Counted from the stretch's first letter, positions 1 through 7,664 are shown. The stretch: 28,649 nucleotides of DNA from a virus (IMGVR_UViG_3300035682_000143:1-28649); one strand, 5' to 3'. Numbers and translations are program-made. The notes: generated from the sequence alone by a model not told the origin.

Positions 1-2
1 TT

Positions 3-71
3 ACTACACGAAAAAAATATTATGAGGAAGCAGGTTATCCTTATAAAATCGAGAAAGTGAAATACCTATGA
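3..71 (+). CDS. C-terminal end of an upstream gene (partial)
   Basis: An open frame runs from the window edge to a TGA at 69-71 and would encode 22 residues ending KIEKVKYL. The stop overlaps the next start as ATGA (68-71), the coupling used by many genes here, which is the main reason to accept it. In T4 the gene before 62 is 44 (clamp-loader large subunit), but the tail is too short to recognise and another gene lies in between. The identity is unknown. Confidence 0.5.
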   Translation, partial: TTRKKYYEEAGYPYKIEKVKYL

Positions 72-568
72 ACATACTAACTTCTAATAATGAAGCCTTT
101 GAATTAAATTCTTTACCAGAGGAAGTCGAGGATCTTCGTTATGGAGTTCTTGATTGGAATGATCCTAAGAATGTTGATTATCATTTTGTCCCGCTAATCT
201 TCATGGAAACATTTCATGCACCTGCGGCTGTATTAAAAATTGGTGATCACGTCATTCAAGTTCCATTGGATTGGTATATTGTAATTGGAGAAAAAGATCA
301 CGGAGATCCTGAAATTGTTCCTATTATGAATATTAATGACCGCGGCTTTAGTGCATTTGCTTTTAATCCTATTAGTAGTTTTAGACTAGACTTTCAGCCA
401 CTAGAGATTATTAACGTATTTCAAGACATTCGTTGGTATACCCCTAAACTTAAACACGGACATATTTTAGCAGTTCCTCTTGAACAAGGCAATAAACCTT
501 TATGTGCTTATTTTGTCAAAGAAACAACTAAGCTGCCGGAAGTGTTATCCATAGACAAACTGTATTAA
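68..568 (+). CDS. Conserved-looking phage protein of unknown function
   Basis: This 166-residue protein is not recognised. It is soluble-looking, mixed alpha/beta, mildly acidic, with no signal peptide or membrane segment. The middle holds a hydrophobic strand pattern around KIGDHVIQVPLDWYIVIG (about residues 57-74) and the second half is rich in prolines and aromatic residues, suggesting a beta-barrel-like fold (inference). The start is the ATG that overlaps the upstream stop. It lies directly before the clamp-loader subunit gene, so it probably belongs to the replication or early-regulation group. Its last codons carry the -35 and its stop lies in the spacer of the promoter that serves the next gene. 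Confidence 0.85.
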   Translation: MNILTSNNEAFELNSLPEEVEDLRYGVLDWNDPKNVDYHFVPLIFMETFHAPAAVLKIGDHVIQVPLDWYIVIGEKDHGDPEIVPIMNINDRGFSAFAFNPISSFRLDFQPLEIINVFQDIRWYTPKLKHGHILAVPLEQGNKPLCAYFVKETTKLPEVLSIDKLY

Positions 569-580
569 AGACTGTATAAT
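552..580 (+). promoter_or_regulatory. Sigma70-type early promoter for gp62
   Basis: TAGACA at 552-557 is followed after exactly 17 bases by TATAAT at 575-580. TG directly precedes the -10, as in the promoters at 13234 and 23531. The ATG of the next gene lies at 586, five bases after the -10, so the predicted transcription start falls on or next to the start codon and the transcript would be leaderless. Confidence 0.7.
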
Positions 581-585
581 ACACT

Positions 586-1071
586 ATGGCAACAAAAGCT
601 CCGATGTTAGATATGTTTAAGCGTGTTCTTCCTGCATTGGATACTCGTAATAAAGCACTATACGAGAATCTCAGTGAAGAAGAAATGAAAGGGTTTAGTC
701 CTTGGCTTGTTCAACGATATTTGAGCAGTGCAGAAAGTGCTAACAATGCTGTCATTGAACATTACTTAATTATGACCAATGACATTGTTAATGTCAACTT
801 TAGTGAAGTCAAAGATCCCGAAATGACTTGGAAGCTAATGAGCATGGTTGGTATTGGTAAAAGTCTTAAACATCCATACATTGCTCCTGGCGGCGGCAAG
901 AGAAAAAAGAAAAATGCTTTTAGGTCTTGGTTGCGTGAACAGTACCCGCACTTAGATGACCAAGAGTTAGATATTTGGATCGGCAACTTAGATAAAAAAT
1001 CCGCAAAGGATATGTTAGAACAATACCATGTTAAAGACAAAGACGTTATCGCTAGTGCCAATGACTTATAA
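586..1071 (+). CDS. 62: Sliding-clamp loader small subunit (T4 gp62-like)
   Basis: The protein resembles the gp62 family of T4-like marine phages: 161 residues, starting with a short helix and then SEEEMKGFSPWLVQRYLSS (about residues 30-48), a segment with HYLIMTNDIVNVNF (60-73), and a basic KRKKKNAF stretch near residue 105. T4 gp62 is of similar size (about 187 residues). With gp44 it forms the ATPase complex that opens the gp45 clamp and loads it at primer-template junctions; gp62 itself is not an ATPase, and no Walker motif is present. No ribosome-binding site lies upstream; a promoter ends five bases before the ATG, so the mRNA may be leaderless. It overlaps the next gene by 11 bases. 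Confidence 0.8.
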   Translation: MATKAPMLDMFKRVLPALDTRNKALYENLSEEEMKGFSPWLVQRYLSSAESANNAVIEHYLIMTNDIVNVNFSEVKDPEMTWKLMSMVGIGKSLKHPYIAPGGGKRKKKNAFRSWLREQYPHLDDQELDIWIGNLDKKSAKDMLEQYHVKDKDVIASANDL

Positions 1072-1741
1072 ATGCAGATATTGTAATAAAGATTTCGTCA
1101 GGGAAACTACGCTAATGTCTCACTTATGTGAGAAGAAGCGTAGAATGATGGACAAAGATTGTAAGCAAAATCGCATTGCTTACCAAAGTTGGTTGATATA
1201 TCGTAAGATGATTATTGCCAATGTCAAGCACGACAAGCCTTATGAAGACTTTATTAATGATAGATACTATCTTGACTTTATGAAAGTGTCTAAGCATATC
1301 ATTGATTTGAACTTGGACAAGCCGGAAGAGTTTGTTAGGTTTGTATTAAAAAATGCAATTAAGATAGATGATTGGTGTAAAGCAGTTATCTATGAAGCGT
1401 ATGTTAAAGATAGAACTAAAAAAGAAACTGTAGAGCGAGCAATCGAACGAAGTTTGTTAAATATGAAAGCATGGGCAGAAAAGACTGGTAATAGTTGGTG
1501 TGAATACTTTGCTAGAGTTAACACAGTAGATGCAGTACAAGATATTAGAATGGGTCGTATCAGTCCGTGGTGTACCTTTGCTACAGATCAAGGTAGCAGA
1601 TTAATTGATAGGTTTGAGCCCGGACAGGTTCAAACATTGATAGATTACATTGAGCCTTTATCATGGAAGGCCAGAGTAAAACGTCAGCAGGGTGATGCTG
1701 ATTGGGTGCAGGAAGTTTTTAACAAGGCGGAAATTAAATGA
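1061..1741 (+). CDS. Zinc-finger protein of unknown function in the replication operon
   Basis: The 226-residue protein opens with a single zinc-finger-like motif, CRYCNKDFVRETTLMSHLC (residues 5-23), giving C-x2-C, then H and C as possible zinc ligands. The remainder is helical, basic and rich in aromatic residues, with PWCTFATDQGSRLIDRF near residue 175. The ATG at 1061 was preferred over the one at 1028 because it gives a short 11-base overlap with gp62 and places the finger at the N-terminus, as is common. T4 has its polymerase and regA after gene 62; this protein resembles neither. DNA binding is likely; the helicase loader gp59, similar in length, is a possibility I cannot support by sequence. 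Confidence 0.75.
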   Translation: MTYKCRYCNKDFVRETTLMSHLCEKKRRMMDKDCKQNRIAYQSWLIYRKMIIANVKHDKPYEDFINDRYYLDFMKVSKHIIDLNLDKPEEFVRFVLKNAIKIDDWCKAVIYEAYVKDRTKKETVERAIERSLLNMKAWAEKTGNSWCEYFARVNTVDAVQDIRMGRISPWCTFATDQGSRLIDRFEPGQVQTLIDYIEPLSWKARVKRQQGDADWVQEVFNKAEIK

Positions 1742-1971
1742 ATCAATATAAACAACAAGCAGTACCTGCGTTATTAAAAAGCAGACAAGTACAAGAAGCA
1801 CGAGTTAGACTAATCAACGACATGGTTGAGATAGAAATGAATGGCAGCAGAGTATTTGTACCCACAGCTGAATCATATCAACGTTTGCTCAAAAAGGTTG
1901 CAGTATTGGAACAAAAATTGTATGCTACAGATAACAAAGCAAACAGAATGGCCAGAACTAAGAATGAGTGA
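1738..1971 (+). CDS. Small protein of unknown function
   Basis: A 77-residue basic protein. It starts at an ATG that overlaps the previous stop (ATGA, 1738-1741) and overlaps the next gene by 8 bases. The first half contains a predicted beta pair (VRLINDMVEIEMNGSRVFVP) ending in a proline; the C-terminal third is a helix of coiled-coil character (RLLKKVAVLEQKL). There is no signal peptide. The function is unknown; tight coupling within the replication operon is the only clue. Confidence 0.65.
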   Translation: MNQYKQQAVPALLKSRQVQEARVRLINDMVEIEMNGSRVFVPTAESYQRLLKKVAVLEQKLYATDNKANRMARTKNE

Positions 1972-2194
1972 CAACGATAATAATTTAGAATACGTTTATA
2001 ATGAAGTATTAATAGTAATGGAACGGCTATTGAAAGAAGACCAAAACCCATTAGCTATTGCCGCAGTACTGGCAAGCCAAGCAATGGGTTTATACAAAAC
2101 TATATTAAGTGACAAAGATTACGAAACTATGATAAACAGTCTTGCAGATAAGAAAGATAATGTACAACCATACGAAGCTAGGAGTTTACATTGA
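1964..2194 (+). CDS. Small acidic helical protein of unknown function
   Basis: A 76-residue, acidic, mostly helical protein (EYVYNEVLIVMERLLKE, then a second helix from about residue 28 rich in alanine). The ATG at 1964 is chosen because the frame upstream of it is covered by the preceding gene, and this start gives an 8-base overlap of the kind seen in neighbouring pairs. The stop overlaps the TTG start of the next gene. No motif is recognised. Confidence 0.7.
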   Translation: MSDNDNNLEYVYNEVLIVMERLLKEDQNPLAIAAVLASQAMGLYKTILSDKDYETMINSLADKKDNVQPYEARSLH

Positions 2195-2769
2195 GCTTTG
2201 ATGTTGATATTGACTTTGCCAATAGAGAGCAAATTTTAAGTTTAGTTAAGCACTCTGCCGCCATGCAAAAAGACGGCAACAAAGAACGTAAACATAATAC
2301 TGGTGTTTACTTTCATCACGTACCTACTAATCCATTTACGGGATTATGCACATTAGATTATAAGCAAGCGGAAAATGCTGGATGGTTTAAAATAGACTTG
2401 CTTAACGTTGGTATCTACAATAACTTTACTAGCAACGAACAGATAGACGAATTATTGCATAAAGAACCGACATGGGAGTTATTAGAACATCGTGAAATCA
2501 TTCAACAACTATTTCATATACACAATCACAGCGACACCGTTATTAGAATGAAGCCCAGAAGCATTGAACAACTTGCTATGGTACTTGCAGTTATCCGTCC
2601 TGGTAAAAAACATTTAATTGGACATAGTTGGGCAGATATTGAACTAGAAGTATGGACTAAAACAGAAGATGTTTATAGCTTTAAGAAAAGCCATGCGGTT
2701 GGTTATGCAGTAGCCATTGCATTACAGCTTAATCAATTAGTGTACGGTGTTGATAGTAGCAAGTCTTAA
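2191..2769 (+). CDS. Miniature DNA polymerase III alpha (DnaE)-like protein
   Basis: The 192-residue protein carries, in the right order, short blocks that match C-family polymerases. FDVDIDF (residues 3-9) resembles the palm motif PDFDVDF that holds the first two catalytic aspartates of E. coli DnaE. NTGVYF (36-41) resembles the HAGGVVI block. AENAGWFKIDLLNVG (60-74) resembles the segment around the third catalytic aspartate (here D69). LFHIHNHSDTVIRMKPRSIEQ and LAMVLAVIRPG resemble the block around 'LKPxxFEDLIALxALxRPGP', and FKKSHAVGYA (near residue 170) resembles FNKSHSAAYA. DnaE is about 1160 residues, so PHP, fingers and most other parts are missing. The start is TTG, backed by AGGAG (2180-2184) at 6 bases and a TTGA overlap. 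The 3' end overlaps the opposite-strand desaturase by 33 bases. Homology is likely; polymerase activity is unproven. Confidence 0.65.
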   Translation: MSFDVDIDFANREQILSLVKHSAAMQKDGNKERKHNTGVYFHHVPTNPFTGLCTLDYKQAENAGWFKIDLLNVGIYNNFTSNEQIDELLHKEPTWELLEHREIIQQLFHIHNHSDTVIRMKPRSIEQLAMVLAVIRPGKKHLIGHSWADIELEVWTKTEDVYSFKKSHAVGYAVAIALQLNQLVYGVDSSKS

Positions 2770-3447
2770 GTAACTAAGAGTTTTGATATAAAACCATCCT
2801 ATATCAAATTCAAACCAACGTCTACTTAACTTTGCACTAGCTGGCGCCAAGTGATGATTATTATGCAACTCTTCACCGCCAATAATAATACCCCATGGGG
2901 AAAAATTTGTGCTATGATCTTTTGATTCACCATTGCGATAACCTAGCCAGTGACCAACACCGTTAACTACACCTGCGGCCCAGAATGGAATCCATAACAT
3001 TTGTACACCCCATATTAAAAGTCCCCACCATGAAAAACAAAATAAATTTACAAGCAATAACAAAGTAATTCCAAGTCTGCTATGTTTTGTATAGACATTA
3101 TTCTCCATCCAATCATCTGGAGTTCCTCGACCGAAGTTAGTGACCATCTTAGCATTTTTACTAGCACTATGATATAATCCTGCGCCCTTGAATAATACTT
3201 GCCAAATACCATATACATGGGGACTATGAGGATCACCTTCTTTATCTGTAACACTATGATGTTTACGGTGAATTGCTACCCATTGTTTAGTAACCATGCC
3301 TGTGGTTAGCCACAGCCATAGTCTAAAAAAGTGATTGATTATTGGATGGAATGTTACTGATTTATGCGCTTGGCTTCTGTGTAAAAAGCAAGTTACAGCA
3401 ACGATAGTGATATGAGTTACAATTAACGTGTATATTATTTCTAGCAT
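2737..3447 (-). CDS. Fatty acid (acyl-CoA type) desaturase
   Basis: An integral membrane di-iron desaturase of 236 residues. The three histidine boxes are intact: HRSQAH (residues 23-28), HRKHH (about 60-64) and HNNHH (about 196-200), the last within GGEELHNNHHLAPASAKLS, typical of bacterial delta-9-type desaturases. Hydrophobic segments lie at the N-terminus and around residues 130-165. It would insert a cis double bond into membrane acyl chains and needs host electron donors. The length is at the short end for the family, but all metal ligands are present. It is the second gene of a two-gene minus-strand unit, 12 bases after its partner, and overlaps the + strand gene 3' end. A probable auxiliary metabolic gene. 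Confidence 0.93.
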   Translation of the reverse strand: MLEIIYTLIVTHITIVAVTCFLHRSQAHKSVTFHPIINHFFRLWLWLTTGMVTKQWVAIHRKHHSVTDKEGDPHSPHVYGIWQVLFKGAGLYHSASKNAKMVTNFGRGTPDDWMENNVYTKHSRLGITLLLLVNLFCFSWWGLLIWGVQMLWIPFWAAGVVNGVGHWLGYRNGESKDHSTNFSPWGIIIGGEELHNNHHLAPASAKLSRRWFEFDIGWFYIKTLSYLRLATINTVH

Positions 3448-3459
3448 AATATACTTATC

Positions 3460-3828
3460 TTAAAGTTTTTGAACTAATTGTATTTGTCTGCGTTTAATGC
3501 GTTTGGTAATAATGTTTTGTAAACTAACTATCTCTCCGTGTAGTAATTCAAAGTCTTTTACATTGTATGTTCGTAGACTGTAACTAAAACGTTTAAATTT
3601 TGGTCCTATAAACAAATTAATAGGTAATTGTCTGTTGCTTTGCCACCACCACTCTTCACCACATTCAAGGAAACCGGCTTTGTCTTCGGTACAGTTTAAT
3701 ACGTTTAAAACATATATGCTGGCCATAGTTTGAGTATAGTTCTGCATTATACCCACAACTTCTTCTTCGCCTACTCTACAAAGGCTTAAAAAGGGGAATT
3801 TTGTTAATATTTCATTATGATCTGCCAT
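3460..3828 (-). CDS. Protein of unknown function next to the desaturase
   Basis: A 122-residue soluble protein beginning MADHNEILTKFPFLSLCRVG. Central hydrophobic strand-like segments and a basic C-terminal helix (IITKRIKRRQIQ) are visible. No motif is recognised, though the length and pattern suit a small phage regulatory or nucleic-acid-binding protein (inference only). It is the first gene of the minus-strand pair and is separated from the desaturase by 12 bases, so the two are probably co-transcribed. Upstream on the minus strand only an AT-rich stretch with TAAATATT is seen. Confidence 0.75.
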   Translation of the reverse strand: MADHNEILTKFPFLSLCRVGEEEVVGIMQNYTQTMASIYVLNVLNCTEDKAGFLECGEEWWWQSNRQLPINLFIGPKFKRFSYSLRTYNVKDFELLHGEIVSLQNIITKRIKRRQIQLVQKL

Positions 3829-3866
3829 CGGTAATATTTAGCAGTCAATTCAATTCAATTAAATTA

Positions 3867-3874
3867 AATAAATA
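3867..3874 (+). promoter_or_regulatory. T4-like late promoter, leaderless type
   Basis: AATAAATA differs at one base from the T4 late consensus TATAAATA. It is followed by CATAT and the ATG at 3880. The same 16-base string, AATAAATACATATATG, occurs at 19557-19572 before another probable late gene. The expected transcription start falls at the ATG. Confidence 0.6.
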
Positions 3875-3879
3875 CATAT

Positions 3880-4695
3880 ATGAGCGACACATTTACATTA
3901 TTAGATTACCCGCAACGAAGTGTATTAATATACTCTGACGGATACAGCAGGACAAAAAATATGCCATTTAGCACAACACGAAAAACAGTCTACAAGGGAG
4001 TAGATACTAAACTAGGGTTTGATATCAAAAATCAAGACCGTAAACCTATCAATCTACTAGGTAAGACTATTATGGTCAATGTCATGCAGGTTAGACGAGG
4101 TGAACTAGTATTACAGCGTAGAGCACAGATTACAGAACCGCAAAATGGTTACTGTGAATTTAGTATCTTTGGCTATGACCTGACTGACTTAGAACCAGGC
4201 ATATATCAACTCAGTGCTCAACTATATGAAGATGATGGCATGGCACGTAGTTTATATTCTGATCTAAACAGAGCAGCCACTATGGAAATTGAACTCGTAG
4301 ACGGCGCATATCCTAAATTCTTTAATAGTACATTGTTGCAATTTACACAAGATAACGACACGATGATTAGTCAGCCAGTAGCAAGTAACTTACAGAAAAA
4401 CGACAGCAGTACATTACATACTCTTCAAATCGAAACAACTAATTTTAAAGGTAGATTAACTGCTTTTGGTAGTTTAGAATACGGTAGTATGGGCAATTAC
4501 AGTCCTATTAGATTTATCGACGGACAATATTGGCTACCTCTTGATTCATCACCAACAAGCCCAACAATTGGAATAACAGGTACGCATCAAACTCAGGGTT
4601 GGAACTGGCGCGGTAGTTTCCGTTGGATAAAAGTGGTGTACACACCTGACACTGATAACACCGGAACAGTTGACAAAATACTTTATAGAAGTTAA
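3880..4695 (+). CDS. Probable virion structural protein
   Basis: A 271-residue, beta-rich protein without signal peptide. The first 135 residues have alternating hydrophobic strands (KLGFDIKNQDRKPINLLGK, MVNVMQVRRGELVLQRRAQ, GIYQLSAQLYEDDG), a pattern like N-terminal BppU/immunoglobulin-like baseplate domains. The second half (from about residue 145) is a separate beta-rich domain with many aromatic and glycine residues near GWNWRGSFRWIKVVYTPD. A late-type promoter directly upstream fits a virion role. I cannot name a T4 counterpart; a tail, baseplate or fibre-associated protein is the best guess. Confidence 0.7.
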   Translation: MSDTFTLLDYPQRSVLIYSDGYSRTKNMPFSTTRKTVYKGVDTKLGFDIKNQDRKPINLLGKTIMVNVMQVRRGELVLQRRAQITEPQNGYCEFSIFGYDLTDLEPGIYQLSAQLYEDDGMARSLYSDLNRAATMEIELVDGAYPKFFNSTLLQFTQDNDTMISQPVASNLQKNDSSTLHTLQIETTNFKGRLTAFGSLEYGSMGNYSPIRFIDGQYWLPLDSSPTSPTIGITGTHQTQGWNWRGSFRWIKVVYTPDTDNTGTVDKILYRS

Positions 4696-4707
4696 AATAG
4701 TAAGGTC

Positions 4708-5679
4708 ATGTCGGCCTTACAAACATTATTACAATCACGCATAAACGGAAGACCTAGTCCCAAGGGCTGGCTGAGCTTTAACTGTCCAATGTGTGTAGTC
4801 AATGGACAAAGTCGTCCTGATACAAAACGTCGCGGTGGCATGATGTTTAACCCAGACGGAGCAGTAAGTTATCATTGCTTTAACTGTAATTTCAAAACAA
4901 GTTGGACACAAGGCAGAACACTGAGCTTTAAGATGCGTAAACTTATGCGTCAATTAGGCTTTGATGAAGCAGAAGTACAACGTCTTAACTTAGAACTACT
5001 AAGCCAAGCAGATGTAGAAACATTAGTTAGCAGAGAACCAGAGCCAACATGGACTCCTAATTGGCCTGACTATGACTTAGGCTTTGATATAAGACCGATA
5101 GAAAATATTGAGAAGATAGAATATTTAAAACATAGACAAGTCTACGACTTGGCAGTATGGTTAGAAACAGATACAGAATATGCTGGCTTAAACAAACGAG
5201 CCATACTACCGCTAACTTATGAAAATAGAATGGTGGGTTTTCAAAGTAGATACATTGGAGAAATACCAGAGAAGTTTTCTAAGTATTATAAAAAAGCACC
5301 AGCAGACTATGTGTTTGGATTAGACAATCAACGAGATAATAGACAGTTTGTTATTATTACAGAAGGTGAGATGGATGCGTTACTGACCAGCGGGTTAAGT
5401 ATCGGCAGTAATAATCTAAGTGATCATCAAGCACAACTGATAGAAGACTTAAATATAGAACCTATCGTTATTCCAGACGCAGACAAAGCAGGCAGAGATT
5501 TAGTTGAACGTGCCGCAGATTACGGCTGGAGTGTAAGTTTTCCTGAATGGGAGAACTGTAAAGACGTCAGCGACGCAGTAATGAAATATGGACGATTGTT
5601 TGCTATTCACAGCATACTACAAGCCGCAGAGCATAGTCCGACAAAAATTAGATTAATGGGAAAGAGATATTGTCAATGA
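4708..5679 (+). CDS. 61: DNA primase (T4 gp61-like)
   Basis: The 323-residue protein (T4 gp61 has 342) makes the RNA primers for lagging-strand synthesis together with the gp41 helicase. An N-terminal zinc-binding domain has C26-x2-C29 and C57-x2-C60 in a CHC2-like setting. A Toprim domain follows, with FVIITEGEMDALL (about residues 215-227, catalytic Glu) and VIPDADKAGRD (about 250-260, the DxD-type metal site). The ATG at 4708 lies 12 bases after the previous stop. Its stop overlaps the helicase start (ATGA at 5676-5679), so primase and helicase are probably made in coupled fashion, matching their physical complex. Confidence 0.92.
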   Translation: MSALQTLLQSRINGRPSPKGWLSFNCPMCVVNGQSRPDTKRRGGMMFNPDGAVSYHCFNCNFKTSWTQGRTLSFKMRKLMRQLGFDEAEVQRLNLELLSQADVETLVSREPEPTWTPNWPDYDLGFDIRPIENIEKIEYLKHRQVYDLAVWLETDTEYAGLNKRAILPLTYENRMVGFQSRYIGEIPEKFSKYYKKAPADYVFGLDNQRDNRQFVIITEGEMDALLTSGLSIGSNNLSDHQAQLIEDLNIEPIVIPDADKAGRDLVERAADYGWSVSFPEWENCKDVSDAVMKYGRLFAIHSILQAAEHSPTKIRLMGKRYCQ

Positions 5680-7139
5680 AAGAAGAAATCAAAACGTATA
5701 GCACAAAAGAACAAAAGTTGTTTTTAGAAATTTTAATTGCTGATCCAGAATTAGCAGTAAGATCTAGAAATATTCTAGATCCGGAATACTTCGATAGGAC
5801 CTATAGACAGGCTGCTGAATTTATTAAAGAATATATAGACAAATATGACAATGTTCCTACAACTACTCAAATTGAAGCAACAACAGGAATTAGTTTAGAA
5901 GCATTTACTACCTTATCAGTACAACCACAGAAAGAATGGTTCTTAGATGAGTTTGAGCAATTTGCAAAACACAAAGCATTAGATAGAGCTATTTTAAAAA
6001 GTGTTGACTTGTTGGATAAGCAACGTTATGGCGAAGTTGAAAAGTTGATTAAAGATGCAATTAACATTGGTTTGCCAAAGAGCTTTGGTACAGACTACTA
6101 TGCGGATCCTATGGGTCGACTAATGTTGCTTAAGAATCAAAACGGCGGCACCAGCACAGGATGGAAGACCATTGATGATAAATTGTATGGTGGATTTAAC
6201 AGAGGCGAACTAAACATCTTCGCTGGCGGTTCAGGTGCAGGCAAGAGTTTGTTCTTACAGAACTTAGCACTTAATTGGAGTTTGCAAGGACTGAGTGGTG
6301 TCTACTTTAGTTTAGAACTTAGTGAAGGCTTATGCAGTATGCGTATGGATGCTATGCTTATGGGCATCGCCACAAAAGACATTTATAAAAATATTGATGA
6401 AGTAGACCTTAACATTAAGATGAAGGGTAAGAAAGCTGGTAAGTTACAAATTGTACAACTTACAGCAGGTATTACAGTTAATGACTTAAAATCATGGATT
6501 AAAGAATTCCAAATACAACAGAATAGAAAAATTGACTTTGTCGTAGTAGACTATTTAGATTTGATGTCTCCGGTGTCTGTAAAGATTTCAGCAGAGAATA
6601 CATTTATTAAAGACAAGTATGTGTCGGAAGAACTTAGAGCAATGGCAGTACAAGACAAATACTTGTTCTGTACAGCAAGTCAGTTGAATCGTGGAGCAGT
6701 AGAAAGTGTAGAGTTTGACCATAGTCACATTAGTGGAGGTTTGAGTAAGATTCAAACCGCCGACAACGTTATTGGTATCTTTAACAGTATGACAATGCGT
6801 GAGCGGGGCAGAGTTCAGTTACAGTTTATGAAGACACGTTCGAGTAGTGCAGTGGGTACAAAAGTTGAATTAGAATTTAATACAACAAGTTTACGTATCA
6901 CAGACTTAGATGAAGATAGTCCAGAAGCACCGACCACGGCAGATGTGTTGCATGATAGACTACGTCGTCAAGCACAGACAGAAACTACTAGTACACCGTC
7001 GGCATCAACATCATGGGAAAGACCAAAGCCCAAAGAAGGGTTTAGTTTAGAAACACCGCAGGCTAAAGTGGAACCGTCTATTACTATGAGAACAATGGAT
7101 AGTAATAATAAACTTAATAATCTTCTTAAGAAGAGTTAA
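5676..7139 (+). CDS. 41: Replicative DNA helicase (T4 gp41-like, DnaB family)
   Basis: A 487-residue hexameric helicase that moves 5'-3' on the lagging strand and binds the primase. The N-terminal helical domain spans about residues 1-140. The RecA-like core has Walker A GGSGAGKS (184-191), Walker B-like FVVVDYLDLM (about 288-297), the DnaB sensor stretch LFCTASQLNRGA, and QLQFMKTRSS near residue 390, equivalent to the arginine-finger region. The C-terminal 70 residues are disordered and rich in Thr, Ser and Pro, ending in a short helix, perhaps the primase or loader contact. The ATG at 5676 was preferred over TTG at 5670 because it forms the ATGA overlap with the primase stop. The stop directly abuts the convergent gene. 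Confidence 0.95.
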   Translation: MKEEIKTYSTKEQKLFLEILIADPELAVRSRNILDPEYFDRTYRQAAEFIKEYIDKYDNVPTTTQIEATTGISLEAFTTLSVQPQKEWFLDEFEQFAKHKALDRAILKSVDLLDKQRYGEVEKLIKDAINIGLPKSFGTDYYADPMGRLMLLKNQNGGTSTGWKTIDDKLYGGFNRGELNIFAGGSGAGKSLFLQNLALNWSLQGLSGVYFSLELSEGLCSMRMDAMLMGIATKDIYKNIDEVDLNIKMKGKKAGKLQIVQLTAGITVNDLKSWIKEFQIQQNRKIDFVVVDYLDLMSPVSVKISAENTFIKDKYVSEELRAMAVQDKYLFCTASQLNRGAVESVEFDHSHISGGLSKIQTADNVIGIFNSMTMRERGRVQLQFMKTRSSSAVGTKVELEFNTTSLRITDLDEDSPEAPTTADVLHDRLRRQAQTETTSTPSASTSWERPKPKEGFSLETPQAKVEPSITMRTMDSNNKLNNLLKKS

Positions 7140-7601
7140 TTATTTTAAACCGCGAAGAGGTTCTTGCGGTTGCACAGGTTCCGTTGTAGTCGGAGCTCCA
7201 ATTTCAGGAGCCGGCTCACCGGCGGGTTCTGCTTGAGCCGCTGCCTCGGTATCCTTATTCAAATCTGATTTAAGTCTTTGGAATAAGCTATTGTCCTCTG
7301 CTACGTAAGCAAGCATAGTTTCTAATAGATCCATTAACGCAGTCATTTGATTCAAGTTTGGTCTACGATTCATATACATTGCACGGACACCGGCTTTTAA
7401 ATCATTGTAATGATCTTCGCCAACTGCATCTTTGATAGCGGCTAAACGACTCATAGTTCGAGTAAAACTGCCTTGATCAATTTCTTTGCCGCCGACTTCC
7501 ATTCCTGGATCGTGATGGACTTCTGGCGCTGCCTCTTCGATTGAACGAAGTTTGTTCAAAATCGTTCCCATATTAAAATTTGTGCTAGACATCATAGTCA
7601 T
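7140..7601 (-). CDS. Protein of unknown function with acidic proline-rich tail
   Basis: A 153-residue protein: helical from about residues 10 to 115 (MGTILNKLRSIEEAAPE, later ALMDLLETMLAYVAEDNSLF), then a disordered tail of Pro, Glu and Ala ending EPLRGLK. Early in the sequence SIEE/AAPE would fit the (I/L)-x-E cleavage rule of T4 prohead protease gp21, so a head-associated role is possible but weak. It is transcribed on its own from the minus half of the divergent late promoter (GATAAATA read from 7633 to 7626), with GGAG about 10 bases before the ATG. Its stop abuts that of the helicase gene, with no gap. Confidence 0.75.
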   Translation of the reverse strand: MTMMSSTNFNMGTILNKLRSIEEAAPEVHHDPGMEVGGKEIDQGSFTRTMSRLAAIKDAVGEDHYNDLKAGVRAMYMNRRPNLNQMTALMDLLETMLAYVAEDNSLFQRLKSDLNKDTEAAAQAEPAGEPAPEIGAPTTTEPVQPQEPLRGLK

Positions 7602-7625
7602 AATAAATTACTCCACTGTTAAAGT

Positions 7626-7642
7626 TATTTATCAGATAAATA
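7626..7642. promoter_or_regulatory. Divergent pair of late promoters in a perfect inverted repeat
   Basis: TATTTATC (7626-7633), one central A, and GATAAATA (7635-7642) form a perfect 8-base inverted repeat. Read on each strand it gives the late-promoter variant GATAAATA. The + copy faces the gene at 7665 and the - copy the gene ending at 7601. The single-base spacing means the two initiation complexes should exclude each other. Confidence 0.65.
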
Positions 7643-7664
7643 CTTTCAAGGATGGACTATAATA

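Noticed and set aside
1061-1741. Assigning the zinc-finger gene as helicase loader gp59
   Set aside because: Only the length is similar; no sequence blocks of gp59 are recognisable and gp59 has no zinc finger.
3846-3860. Three tandem CAATT units before the late promoter at 3867
   Set aside because: Short AT-rich repetition, not conserved at the twin promoter at 19557.
7658-7663. TATAAT just before GTG 7665
   Set aside because: The -35 position holds GATAAA, part of the late promoter, so it is not a sigma70 promoter.
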